The notes under the pieces were generated by a model that was not told the origin of the DNA, did no database searches, and worked only from the letters and a program-made list of their open reading frames with translations. The position numbers and the translations under genes were made by a program. Positions 30,125-44,708 of a stretch of 64,000 bases of DNA are shown in pieces. Numbering within the stretch: the stretch's first letter is position 1; every line of letters starts with the position of its first letter. Where the stretch lies: positions 1,152,501-1,216,500 of the forward strand of contig NC_091096.1 in NCBI RefSeq assembly GCF_024713975.1, read 5' to 3'. This stretch comes from Paralichthys olivaceus (taxonomy: Eukaryota > Chordata > Actinopteri > Pleuronectiformes > Paralichthyidae).

Positions 30125-31271
30125 CTGGTCATTTGACTCATAAGATGTTCGAAGTGCTGTGAGTGATGAGAAGTGGAAGCTTGTTGTAACTCAGGTATGT
30201 CGACAGTGTTGCTGCTGCTGCTCTGTTTTATATTTTAATATGAAAACACATCATCACTTCCCAGCATCCTTTTTTAAAACAAGCGTTTTGTTTGAAGTTC
30301 ACTTCCTGATGTCAATGGCTCCACCTCCTCCACGTTTCTCTGTGTGATTCGGGGGAAAAGAAGTTTGAAGTACCTGTCGAGGCCGTCCCTGCTTCAGACG
30401 CACGACAGGTAACCTGAATGTACCTTCTGCTACTGTCACTAACCCCCCCCCGCCACGGTTCATGCTGCTCTCCGTGTTTTTGTCAGAAGTCAATGATTAG
30501 AGATAAATCTGAGAATTCCCTTAATGAATGAAATGCCAAGACAAAATAAATTTATTGTAGATTCATTTATTCTGTATTGTTTTATTTGTTGTGTGTTCAG
30601 TTACTTACAGAGTATAAAAAGTTATTATTACTGCTTTAGCATTTAACATGTGTCACACTGGGATTACGAGCACCCAGTGTAGAAGAAGAGTAAACATTTG
30701 CTCTAATAATAAATTCTACAGCTGCTCTTAGTGTTGTGCTTACAGAGAATGTTTAGATTTACTCTGATCATAAGTTATTTGCAGTCAAGCAGGTGGAGAG
30801 ATACGAGCATCAACACTGAGCTGTATATGTACAGAATATTTCTAATATTATATATTATATATAATGATGGCGTTTTTTTAAAAACCTGGCAACATAAAGT
30901 CGTTCCACACGTTCCTGCAGGTGAGTAATCACTGCTACTGCTACTTTCTGTCTTGCAATTCCACTTGGTTGGATGTTGGGCAGTATATGGAATAAGCACA
31001 ATTAACTTGTAATCAGGTGAAACATAGACAGACTCGTGTACTTTGACTTTTTCTAGATGTCACATATTTGATCGGTTACAGGGAAGCGAGATAAACGTTT
31101 ATTTTATGGAACCAGAAGGAAAATAACTTCGGTGATACATTTTTATTTCATTTATTAACTTATTTACATATTCATGTATTCACTTATTTGTGTATTTATA
31201 TGTATTTGTACACACATGAGCAGACGTGAACTTGTTGATGCTGTGGAGGTTAATTGGACTGAACCACTCTT

Positions 31272-31286
31272 CCGCTAGGGGGCAGC
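31272..31286 (+). promoter_or_regulatory. CTCF-like motif upstream of ppil2
   Basis: CCGCTAGGGGGCAGC agrees with the CTCF core (CCNSYAGRKGGCRS), about 155 bp before the ppil2 start codon. Confidence 0.45.
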
Positions 31287-31440
31287 AGAGAGTCGCTGTA
31301 GCAGGTGGAGCGGAAGAAGATAAACGACGAAGAAGAAGGTAAACCGGAAAAGAAACAGAGCACTTCGTGTTTTTGTGTCGGTGAAATATTTGTTTTTTTT
31401 TTCTGGAGAAAATCTTTTGGTTTTCACACAGAAACTAAAA

Positions 31441-34400
31441 ATGGGGAAGCGGCAGCACCAGAAAGATAAAATGTGAGTGTTCACGTGTTTCCGGATGAAA
31501 CAGCGACACCGCGACGCGCTGGTTGTTGTTAGCTTAGCAAGCTAACGCTGTTTGTAAACGAGCTAACTTTACATTTACTTGTATCCATGTATTCCATGTA
31601 TTCCATGTATTCCATGTATTCATGTATTCCATGTATTACATGTATTCATGTGTTCATGTATTACAGGTACATCACGTGTACAGAGTACACGAACTTCTAT
31701 GGAGGAAAACGAAACGGTGAGTTTGTAGTTTTTTCATCTTTCAACCTACAAACAGTTTTTATTACAAACGTTATTAACTTAAACTTATTCTCTGTTTTAT
31801 TTCACTAACGTAAATAATAATAATAACAAAGATAATAAAGTCGGCGCCACAGCGGGATGATAAACCGATATCGATACTTATCGCGATATGAATTTCATTA
31901 ATCGTACTAAAGTCCAGAACAAATCATTGGTTTATTGATTATAAATTATGTAATCACACGCATGGCTGTCTTCAAAATAAAGTGTCGAGCTGCTGTTCAC
32001 GGACCAGTTCTTCAAAATGTCTTAAAAACAAAGTAGATGCGTTTAAAGTTTCTCTTTATGCTTTTACTTTTCAGTTATCCCTCAGGCAAACTTCAGACGC
32101 CTTCCATTCGACCACTGCAGGTAAGAAGACACTCGTTTAAATGAGACAACCATGAAATCAAGTCCTCGCTGTCCCATTAATATTTGATAATCTGACAATA
32201 GTATTGTAAACTGCTCGGATGTTAAAAACTGGATTCACTCTAAATTTCACTGCTGAATTTGAACTAGTTTTCTCTGAAACTTTTCAGCTTGTCCCTTCAG
32301 CCATTTGAGTATCCTGTCTGCACGGAGGAGGGAGTCGTCTTCGACCTGCTGTAAGAACACGGTGTTATTTAAAAGATATACATTTTAAAGATGTCTGTTG
32401 GACTATACCTGATATATTGATGTGATATGCTGATGCTGTTAATTCCTTTCTTCCCTTTTAGGAGCATCGTTCCCTGGATTAAGAAGTTTGGCACCAATCC
32501 GATCTCTGGAGAGGTAAGAAAACATCAAGGTCCTTTTCTCTACTGTCATTTATTTACCACAATGTTCACATGTGTTCTGCAGCTGTTCGGGGGTTGAAAT
32601 ATGAAAATGTGTATATGATATATGATGTTTTCAGACCTGACTCACTGGTGTTTTCCAGATATTTTCTGGAGGGGCTGCATGTGGGGATACAAAAACAACT
32701 TTTCCTGCAGCCCCTCCCCCGAGCAAGTTGACGTGTTGATTATGTCGCTAACACGTGACAGACATCAATAACAATACGTTTCCATTTTATCAAATATGAG
32801 GATTTGTTTTTATATTTAATGCCATTATTATCGAGACAGTTAAAAATCAAAAATGAAAATCTTAATTTGTTGTATCTAAATGTAAAAACGTGGTTGATTG
32901 CACATTAACACTTGTTTATTCATTCTCATAGAAACTGGAAGCAAAGTCCCTCATCAAACTCAACTTTGCCAAGAACAACGATGGTAAATAAGCAGGAGTT
33001 CCGTCTAATTTAACCTTAAAAGTTTCACACAGAAACTAATAACAGAGCATAATAAGGTTAAAACTGACATTAGGGCTTAATTGCTCAGCTGAAAATCACC
33101 AACATCAGTGGGTAGTTGGGAAATAGAAAGGTCAGAGCCGCACTTCAGTAACTGCAGTTCTGTGTGAGAGCAGCTTGTGAAGGAGCAAATTAAAGCAAGT
33201 GGAAATGGGAGGTGATGTAATTCAGCGGGGGGCACATTCAGTCAGGCGTTCTTGAGTTCTCAGTCTGTGACTCTGCTGCTTTGCTTTCCTCTGATTCTTC
33301 TTTTCCTTCTGGTCCAGGGAAATATCACTGCCCCGTTCTGTACAACGTCTTCACAAACAATTCTTACATCGTCACCAACAAGGTCACAGGCAACGTCTTC
33401 TCTCATGAGGTGGGTGACATCACAGACGTACCACTGATCCTTATACGACACACAAACACACACTGAGATGTTATTGGTTTTGTTTCTCTAAATAAAACGA
33501 GGATTAAACATTGTGCACGATACATTTCCTCTGCTTTTACAGATCATCAACAAAGTAGAACCTGCCGACATTTTTTTTATAATTGAGTAGGCTAAAAGTA
33601 GTAGGGTGACGATTAGAAATAAAAATAAAAGACCTCTAGTTTCCTTCTCTTTCAACTTGGTGTGTGTCAAAAAGAGATTTCAAATATTTCTGTTTCCACT
33701 CAGGCTGTGGAGCAACTCAACATTAAGACCAAGAGTTACAGAGATTTGCTCAGTGATGAACCCTTCACCAGAAAGGACATCATCACACTTCAGGTGGGTT
33801 GTTGCTTTGCTTCGAGAAGGTGAAAGCACATTGTCATTATTATTTTTGGGGGAAAGTCGTGTATATTTTATAATTTATTTTTGTTTCATCTTCGTAGGAT
33901 CCAACAAACCTGGATAAATTTAATGTTTCCGACTTTTTCCACGTGAAGAACAACCTGAAGGTGTTGGATCCAGGTGAGTTGTAGAGTTTGTTGTTTGCAC
34001 ATTAAACTTCTTGAAATCAAGTGATGATGATCTGTTGTTCTTTTATTAAAGAAGAAGAGAAAAAGATTAAATACCGGGAAATAATATTGATGAAGAACTT
34101 TGTGAGTTTCACTGGTTCAGGAACTTCAGCCGCTTCAGGACTTTTTCCAGGATGTTTGAGGAACTGCTGCAACGACCGCTCATAGTTTCTATATTTAATC
34201 CTCAAGTTTTTCATTTGAGGAACGTCCTGTTTGTTCCCAGCTTTGGTTAATTCATTTCTGTCGCCTGTTGCTTGATCCTATTTTCAGTTTAACTACATCA
34301 CATCCTTTTAAAGACAAAGTCAAAGGAACAAGAGCTAAAGACGATTATGAGATAAATCAACAAATAAAATTGAGTGTGCAAACGTCTCAAGTGTTCTTTG

Positions 34401-37400
34401 GATTTGAAAGAGCTTTTATTAAACCATTTCCTTCCTCTCTCTATTTTTGGTCTGGCACGGCTCAGATGAGGAAAAGGCCAAACTGGACCCGTCGTACCAC
34501 CTGAAGAGCACCAACCTCGAGACCAGGGAGACCTTAGCTGAACTCTACAAAGACTACAAGGGCGATCAGCTGCTGGCGTCCACCATGAAGGAGCCCGTGG
34601 CCAAGAAGACGGACAAGTTGAACGCTGTAAGCAAAAACATTGTGATGCTCAGTTTATTAATGACTGAAACACGAGGAAGTGACTGAACAAGAAACAACAA
34701 TATCAAACAGATTCTCATCTTGGAGATGATCGAGTCTGAACAAGTAAATCCCCTGATGGTTGCTGGTTCACATCCTCCTCACACTCAAATATCACTCACA
34801 TGCTTTTTGAATAATTCATTATTCTGATTCATTATTCTGATTCATTATTATCAGGCAGGTGTTACGCACATGAAAGATCTGGAAGTCTTCATCATCTTCC
34901 TCCTCCTCAGTTTCCTGTAGCTTTAATCCCACGATAAATCACTCAGATCGTCAGTTGTCCTAAGTTCATCTCGCTCTCTCAATAACAAACACTTTCCATG
35001 TGGAACGTTCGCTTGAAACGATGTCATTCGGCTTTGAGGTACGTTTTCTCTTGTTTGGTGTCAAAGGTGATTCAGCAGCGACGTGTACATACTGAAGAGA
35101 GAGAGAGACAAGTGGAGTCAGGATTAATTAAATGAATATATATATAATTAAATATACCTAACAAGTGCCAGTTCAAAGGTTAATTTATTCAGTAGAGTGA
35201 ATTCTCTCGGAGGCCGACTATTATTTTAGCTACATAAAATTCTTCCACATCAAAAACTTCAACCCAATCAGCAATAAAAAGTAGTAATTCTCTTATGAAT
35301 AATTAATTAAAAACATTTTAATAGATGTACCAGTTCTACAGTAGAGCTGCTGTGAGGAATTTATCCAGTGAAGAAGTGTAAGTTTTAGTTTGTACACCAG
35401 GAGGAGCCAAACACACACTAATGGATTAACACAGCACTGACGGCAACAAGACAAAACAACTGCATCCAGAAACAGAACAAAGGATGTTTTCAGTGTTGAG
35501 AGGATTATAGATCATATTCAACACGTTTAATGAATTACAGCAAATTTATATATTCACAAAACATGTTAACACCTCAAATATTAGACATGATTAAACCTTT
35601 GTGTTTGAAATGTAATTGGTACAAAGGATTCCTCAGCTAAGCTGCGGGTCGGTGTGATTTACTTTAAAATACCGTCAGGATACTTTGTGCGTGACCTCGT
35701 GTTAACATCTGCCCTCGGTCGTTTCTGGTCGGGTTTGACTATCAGGGAAACAAACGTACAACTGCTGAACAAAGAAGGTCATCCGTGGTCACGTTACACT
35801 GAGACTGTATCCTTGAATAACCGGGTGGGTGGTGGTGGAGGGAGGAATCCTGATTCACTTTGAAAGACAACATCACTGCTTTTATCAGCCGATGCTCCTC
35901 CGTGTCTGGTTTTCAGAGTTGGAGAGCAGCAGAGTTCATGGGGAAGATATTAAAAATACAAATTATGAGTAAGTAGATTTAATTACAGTTATAATGTGTA
36001 GCGCAAACATACATTACTCCCATTGGAAATTAGAGAAAGATTTTACTACTACCTTTTGGTAAGTGAGCTAGCGTCACATCTGGGGGAAAGTTAAGTAGAA
36101 AATAAAATCACATTTTATTTTAAGATGATTAGTTGCAGGACAAAGAGAAAATTCAAATAGTTTAATGTTTGTCTTGTCTACTGGTTTTCACTTTAAGAAA
36201 GTAACGAGGGAAGGTTGCATCAGACTGAACATGAGTTTTTCTGTCACTGTTGTTTGAATCAAGCTCGACCACTGATGATTTTGTCATTTGTAGTCATATT
36301 AATTTAAAAAAAATCAATCCCCCTGAACTCTGCTCATTTCACACCAGAGCTTTTCCTCGGTTGCTCTCTGCCTAAGTTCACCGTTGAGGTGACGCTCAGA
36401 CGACATCTGAGATAAACAGGGAATATAGGTCAGACGGAGCAAACAAGGTGAAGTCTGTGCTTTCATGCGTCTTCACAAGAACTAGAGCAGAAGAATTCTA
36501 AGCCAGGACTGTAGAATAGACGTGAGCTTTTGAAATCCATTTTCACTTCTCGGCTTTCATCCTCGCTCAGTTCTTATTCTCTCAGACTTAAATAACTCCC
36601 CCAGTCCCACTGCAGTGTTTTGTGGTATTTTTAGGTGAACATCACTGTTCGGCAAATGTATTCTACTATAATTTAGGCTCAAACAACCTGAAAGCATCTT
36701 AAGTGCTGTTAAATTATGAGATGGCAGCGATTTCTCCACACCGAGGTGGGGGCTGTGCTCTCAGTCATACAGAAGCCGCCGAAGCCGCACGTGAGAACGC
36801 AAATGTACGAGTCGTTTGCTTCGGACATTTTCTGCAATTTGTCCTGCAGCCCCCCCGGTATCATGTCTGTAAAACCTCAGAGTGATGTGAGAAAACAGCA
36901 GGAAGATCCACAGCGAGCGAGTGGACGTGTCAATGACGTTTGTAACACGTGATGAAGGTGATGGAGGTGAAACTGGAACAAATATCCACATCATCGCTTT
37001 AAATCTTTCACTTATAATACTTGTTATTGTTCTTCAAGAAGGTGCACCTCCGAAAGAAAACCAGATTTCTGATTTGAAAATGAAAAATGTGCATCTTTGG
37101 CAAAGTTGACCCTGAAGACAACTACACGGTTGTAAAGAGAACGTTTTAATTGGTCACTGTGCAAAATATGAAGTCATTACCTAGAACCAATCTGCAGTTA
37201 TTAAGGTGTCAGACACAATTCTCACAGGTTTGTTTTCTTCCTTGGTTGCCATGGCTATTGTGCCATGTGCTTCTGCTTCCTGTGTATCTGTCTTCACCCC
37301 CGAACCTCTCTGTGTCTGTCCAGTGCAAGTTTTATTCTGCCATTCATTTTAATTAATAGCATAATCAAACTTGCATGAAACAAAAATTATTAATGAGGTC

Positions 37401-40400
37401 TCTGCTGTGTACAACTAAAATCAATTCAATTTTTTAAATTCAGTGGCTGTTGAAGTGAACCAATATTATAAATATGTTCATTAACAGTAGAAGTAGTGTT
37501 TAGAAGATAGAGTGAGAAAACATTAAAACTGTCATCTCCTCTTTTCTCCCTCAGGCTCATTACTCCACAGGCAGAGTTTCCGCCTCCTTCACATCCACGG
37601 CCATGACTCCTGCAACTACACACGAAGCAGGCGAGTGAACATCTCTCGCGCTCTGAGAATGTCTGCAGAGCCCCAGCAGAAAGAAACGTGCACCTCTGGT
37701 TTAGTTTTCTGCTTTAATCGTTATTCATCCAGCGAAGACGGGACAGTCAGACAGTTTGTCCTCACACAGTCGACTGTGCTGCTCAGTTCTCCTCCTGTCA
37801 GACTGAGCTGCTTAATGGGAAAGATTCACTGTTACGCAACTGTGTTGTTGTACGTTCACTACACTTCAGAAGAAGATGATAGGTTTTACATTCGGTGACC
37901 GTGGAGTTGTTCCCCCCCCTTCGCAGCCATAAAAGCTTCCACTCTTCTGGGGGAAAGCGTTCTATAAGATTTTGCAGCGTGTCTGTGGGATTCTTTGCCC
38001 ATTCATCCAGAAGAGCATTTGTTTGGTCAGTCATCGATGTTGTCGACGTCTAGTTCGCCCCAAAGGTGTTTGATGGGGTTGAGGTCAGGGTTGAGGTCAG
38101 GGTTGAGGTCAGGGCTCTGTGTGGGTCAAGTTCTTCCACACCAAACTCACCAAACCATCCCTTTAAGGACCCTGCTTTGTGCACTGGGACAGAGTCGTGC
38201 CTGATCAGAAAAGGGTCAAACGGTTCCACAAAGTTGTCACAGGAACTAAAGGACCTGGTCCAACTAATGGGACTGAATGAGACACCTGAATCCAATGATT
38301 AAGAGGCGTTTGTCCCAATACTTATGTCCATATGGTGTATGTATATAAATATATGCATGTGTTTGTTTGTGTATATAGTATTGAATAGACAGGAGTTACT
38401 GATTTTGTATTTTTGAATATAACTCGTAGTGAAACAGTGAAAAATCTAAATAACAGTCACACTGTCGAAGCTCTGAGGGTTTTTAAAGTCTCAATCTCAA
38501 AGGTTGTCAATGAAGCTGCACCTCAAGAACTGAACGTGTATTTCTCTGTCACAGACGCCATCGCAGACGACACCGTGCGTTACCAGTACGTGAAGAAGAA
38601 AGGCTACGTCCGTCTACACACAAACAAGGGGGACCTGAATCTGGAGTTACACTGTGATAAGGTAATAACATTATACATTCAATCTGCTGATATAGAGTCG
38701 TCATGTTATGCTGCTGTGACGCAGGTTCGGCCTGAGCTGGCGGTCGACTCATCCAAACACTTAAATCCACTTTGTGCGGAGTCCGTCCTCCAGGTTGCCA
38801 AGTTTACATCTCGGCAAAAATGTGTTTCTTGTGTTCCTCCTTTCTAAGGTTAGACTCGGGGCTCCTGAGAGACAGCATGCGTTCCAGGAATGCGTTTCTA
38901 CCCTGGTAACCAGGCGTCTCATGTGCTGGGTTTTTATTGGCTTCTGAGCCGTCGAATCAGAATAATGAGGCGAAAGTGGCAGCGGTTAGACAACCTGCCC
39001 TCGGTGCCCCGCATCCTCCTCCTCCTCCTCCTCCTCCTCCTCCTCCTCACCACCTTCCTCCCTGGTGGTTTTCACACAGCAGCTCTATTCGTGGCCTGCT
39101 GTTTATGAATTAATGAGCGCTGCTTCACTGTCACATACACTCTCAGTCACACAAATCCAGAGCCCACCTCCCCGTAAAGTGCCCATTTGCTGCCCTCGTT
39201 GTCCCCGAGCCGGGATGAGATGTGAGGGGGCAGACGACGGATAACTGGATGACACAGCTTGTACCTTCAGATTAAAACCGAGGAAGGTACAGCTTCATTA
39301 TATTCGACAGCTTCACCTGAGTGGTGGGATGACTGTGTCAGATTTACAATTGTTTTTATATTCAGAGACAAACACAAATCTGAATCATTCCCTCCATATA
39401 TTTATATTTTCATTGCTGTTTGTTTGTCTGTCAGCGGGACATAAAACCACTGAACCCGTTTTCTTGAAACTCATTATTTGTTGAAAGCGATTAAATCGAG
39501 GGGGCGGACCCAGGATGTTTTTGTGTTTGAGGGGATTTTGACATTTTCACGAGAGTTCCCAGGAACAGTTTATGCATCTTGAGGAGAAAAAGGGGTGTCA
39601 TTTTTAAAAGCGGATTAAATTAAAGATCTAGGTTGTTCTTTTCACTCTGTGACCTCAGTACATGTATATATATATACATATGTCTTGACCGATACCACAT
39701 CCAGCTGTTAACGTTAATGAAAATCCCTCCAGTAGTTTTTGTGTAAATCCAGACAAACAAACAAACGCAGATGAAAACACAACCTCCTTGGCGGAGGCGA
39801 TAATGTCTACATTTATAGAACATCCTTCAGGCTCTAATGTCAGGTTTTAAAAATCCAATGATGTGCGTCGGTTGTTGGGGATCTAAATAAATGTGCACAA
39901 TCTTGGCAGAATACATTTTTTTATTTTTTCAGACTAATGAAATTATTTTAATGGATTTTATGTCCCATCGTTTTATTGTCTCACCCCCCCCCCCCTGGGT
40001 AATACTTGTAAAAGAGAAGAGCTTGTAAGTAAATGTGAATTAACAAGTCAGCATCAGCAAATTTAGTTTCCACGCTGACATCACTGATTGCTGACAGCTT
40101 TAGGCAGCCAGGCGTGTTTTTATGTGGATTGAAACATTGCCGGACTAAAAACCCTCTCAGGGAAACGGACACACAATCAGAGGCATGCAGGCAGACACGC
40201 TAAATTAACCACTCGTACCGGGCGGCAGCAGCAGGCAGACGACGCCTGCGTGTTGCAGATAAAGATCTCTGACGTAAAAGTTTCTGGTTACAGATCAGAA
40301 GCATTTAGATGAAAGAAAGGAAACACAGAAAGGAAATGTTATTCATGCAAACTAGTTATCTGTTCTAACAAGACAGTTTGTCATTAGATTACTGTTTGAG

Positions 40401-41366
40401 GCGTTCTTTTCCATTCCAGAAATTTAATTTAATGGCTAAAATTGGTTAAATCCTGTTTTGTTTTTATTTATTTTTTTAGTCGAAGGGTTGTAAACAGTAA
40501 GCCTCTTTGTGCCACAGTGAAAAACCAGGGTTTATCATGAAGGAGGTAAAGGAAGCAGAGTAGAGACGTAGAGGACATAAGACCAGTAGAGCTTAGGAGA
40601 ACAAGTTTTATGAAAGCATCTGGTGGTTCTTGAAAACCACCAACCATTGTTGCCGGGGGGGGGGAGGGGGGGTTTAGATTTTCTCATAAACACACAGAAG
40701 TGTTCCTCGAGGCTGTCGATGATAACAACACTGGACCAGCCGGCTCATTTCACAGAGCGACAGTCGGTCGACAGCAGCTTCTCTCAGCGGGTGTGTTTGT
40801 TACGATTTACCAGACGCCAACGCTTTTTTTTAGGAAACAGGATGACCCTTCGGCAAGAGGAGAAAAAAAAACATACCAACACAACATCTCTGTAGGATTT
40901 ATATCACATTTCTAACAATAGATCCTTTCACCTTAACTGTAAACACTGGACCTTTAAATGGAGATTTAAGAAGGTAGACTTACCACAAACTACGAGATTG
41001 TGAAACGAGTTTACATGAAACCTTGTTTTAAGGAAAACTCATTATATAACACGATATGTGTTCTGTTCTGATATCTATGGGACGATATCTGGAAGTTGGA
41101 ACGTACTGAAACCTGACGCCTGTTCTGTGTCTTCTGATAAATACATAAGAAATATATGTTGAATGTCAAAGTAAGAAAAATCTCTGTAGATCCATCCCAG
41201 AACAAACAAACAACACAGGTGACAACATAATCTCTTTGGCAGAGGTGATCAGCTTACAGAGCAACTGATGTTATTGACTGTGGAGAAACTATTCACGACG
41301 TCAGTTACTGAGAAACGGAACTTTGTCCGTTAATGATGACGTTTCATGGTGGTTGATCTAATTAAC

Positions 41367-41410
<44 letters not shown>

Positions 41411-44400
41411 CAGGTTCCCAAAGCTGGAGAGAACTTTGTCCGTCTGTGTAAAAAAGGATTCTACAATGATACGATCTTCCACAGATCCATCAGGAATTTC
41501 ATGGTGAGGACTTAAACTCGACTGAAATGCTTTTCTGCTTTGCTCTCGTCGGGATGTTCGCTCTCCTCTGCACGATATTGACCAAAACAGCAATGCAGAG
41601 AATTTTAATACAGAGAGTGAAATGTAATAAAAGCACAAGTGACAGTTTCCAGAAAAAAAAAAAAAGATTTTTATGGAAGCAATTTTGCAAATGGGTGGGA
41701 ATTTTTTTGTGCCTAAAGGGACGTCTCAGAACTGGACATGTCTCCAGTTGAATCCTGGTGTATGTCTGTCCTCAGAGACAAATGTGCGTTAATAGTAGTC
41801 AGTGATTATCCAGAAGTTAACACCCACCATCACAATGTATTTTTAAATCTGAATTGTTTTTCCCCTAACGTAACTGAGACACTCCAGACTGTGACATGTT
41901 ACATGTATGTTGGTGAATAAGACATTATTTTATATGTAGGTGGTTCCTGTACCCAATCCACCTACTCATGAATTACTACCCAGGGTGTCATTCACCTCGT
42001 CTTTTGTTGAGATAATTATTCATTTGAGTGTTTCTCACTTCAGAGACGAGGAAACACACAAACTCTTTGTTCTAACTCGCTCTCCAACTAAAGCGTCTTG
42101 ACCCAGACTCTGAATTTGAACCGACAGATCTCTGATCAGCTCCTCGTCCGTTTACTTCACAGCCTCCGCTCCCATAATTAAAGTGGCTCTGAGTGGACAT
42201 CTGCTCTCAAGAGGACTCTTGCCTTTTTTAAATTCTATCCCCCGGTTTTTATACGCAGTGGTTGCAAGCTTTGAATTGTTTATCCCTAATTACTGGGTGG
42301 CCTCCAAGGTGGCCTTGGAGAGAATATTGTCGCAACAACAAGCGCTTAAAATGCAGTGTGTTAATGAGAACAGAAACGTGGCCCCTGCTTCCTTTTTTAA
42401 AGCTGTTCATCCCGACCGCGTCCTGTATATATAAATCACAGTAGGACGTAATGTTGATGTGAGTCATAGTCTGAAATGAAGTGTAACATGTAAACAAGAA
42501 CATGAATGGATTATTTTAGCTACGACTCATGTAAACATCATAATGAAGATAATGTCTTAATAATAATAAGTTAAACAACAGTTGGATTATTCGTGTAAAT
42601 GTAGTCAGAGTGTTGGTAGAATATCTGTGTACTGGTTTTTATTCAGCTTTGTGAAACGCAGAGTTTCTCCTGCTTCTCTACTCTCGGTTCTGCTGCTAAA
42701 TAAACAGCAAACAATGGGAAAACGTTTGACAAACAATCAGCTCCTGCTTCCTCTACTGTTGGCAGAAATGATTTTGCCAGGCCTGGGGTCATGACGTCCA
42801 CACAAACACTGCAGGAACCCACTCATCAAACTTTGCTCCGCAGCAGCGGTGGTCAGAACCTGCAGCTTTTCAGAGAAGTGCTCTTGATTAACAATGAACA
42901 ATAGAGGCCAGTATCCTGGACGGCTTTGACGTCTGTTCCTAATGATTACAAGGAACATGACTCCAGTTTGGCTGTTTGACAAAATTAAATATAAGGTTAC
43001 ACATTAAACTTTCATTCCACCACTTCACAGAAATTGAACATTTTCCTGTAATAAGTAAAAGGAACAAAGTGTGTATTCAATTTTGAATCGCACGCAGCCA
43101 GCGCCACCCATTCGTAACAAGAGTTTGTTTTTGTTTCCAGATTCAAGGAGGAGACCCGACTGGCACCGGTACAGGTGAGACGAGGACTGCACTCAAACCG
43201 CATTTTGACTTGCATAACATCTCACTGTGAATTATTAATAGTTCTCCTCTGGAAGCTTCGCGTAAATACCTCCAGCAACTTAAGATGTAAGTCAAGAGTG
43301 TTACTAAATATACTCCGTGGAGGTGTGCACAACACACACACACACACATGCACACACAGGGAGTGATTATTTGGAGGGAAAGGGGCTGAGTGTATGGTGC
43401 AGAAAGGGGGGGGGGGTGTTGAACAACCAAACAACCAGCATGTGGTGTCATTTTCCTGTTTTTAAAAGTGGGTTTAAAAGGCAGCTAGGTGTAATTGACT
43501 GCAAGGCCTCTTGCAGTTAATTTCCTGCCTTCATGCCGTCTGTGCCGCTGCGAGACTCCGCTGCACAAAGCGTGCTTTGTGTTTACACAGAATACAAGAC
43601 AGGTTTATGAAGGTGCAGAATTCCTGGCCTGTGGGTAAAATTCTCCCCCTCACCTGGACCGAACAACATGTGCACTCAAACTCATGGACGGACCTTCAGA
43701 TGTTTTTGAACGTGACTTACATTCACAGAACGAACGTTGTGCTTTTACTTTGAAGACGAGCCGCTAACGAGGAAGTGATTCTATGATTTTGTTTTTACCA
43801 TGACAGAGATCTTCACCCGTCTCAGTCCGACATCGTGAAATAAAAGTCGTCAGATTATCAAAATGATTTTCAGAATCCTCAAAATCGTGTGTGAGGCCGA
43901 TAAAAGACGGTTCTCGAGATATGAGACACAGACAGACAGAGATCTCTGGAATTAATGGACGGATGGATTATTTTACTCACTGTAAATAATCGAAATAAAG
44001 ACAAAGGGCAGGAATGGAAGGAGGAAATTGTCTCCCTGAATTTAGGCCATGCGATAAAAATGTAAGCTCATTTTGAGTGAACCCTCTTTTTCATTGTCTC
44101 CACGTAAATTGAAAAGAGACACATCCTGGAGCTGCTCACTGTGACGTTCCTCCGCACGTTCAGATAAGCCTCGTTTATCCAAAACCCTTGAGAAGGAGAC
44201 GCTTCGGAGGAAGACATGTTTTAAACATTGACTTGTAAAATGAAAACACGGACACGTGTTCCACCAAGTGAAAAACGCAAGCTCACGTCTTCTGCAGTGG
44301 TCAAATAATGTGCTCGTTAGCAGAGATGCCTCACAGCTGTCAGACGGCCAAGTCCATTTCTATTTCCCCCACGCTCTCTGAATTGAGATGTTGATGTTGA

Positions 44401-44662
44401 AGGGGAATCATCTGAAATGACATCAGAGCGACTGCAGCTTCATTTATTGGTTGAATGTTCGTCGAGAAGTCATCTCTCTCTCTCTCTCTCTCTCTCGCTC
44501 GCTCGTCGTCCTCCTGTTCATCTATGATCCAGACGTACGGAGGTAAAATGTCAGCAAGATGATAAATTATGCAAAAATGTCACCGGGGGGATGTTGACGG
44601 CTGCACAACACCTCTGAGGAGCTGATTGGTTGGTGCTTTATGTTTACATACCTCCAACCAAT

Positions 44663-44708
<46 letters not shown>

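Noticed and set aside
37635-37898. Continuation of ppil2 exon 11 as a longer coding exon
   Set aside because: The frame after 37630 has no PPIL2 similarity, while skipping to 38555 restores the conserved sequence exactly.
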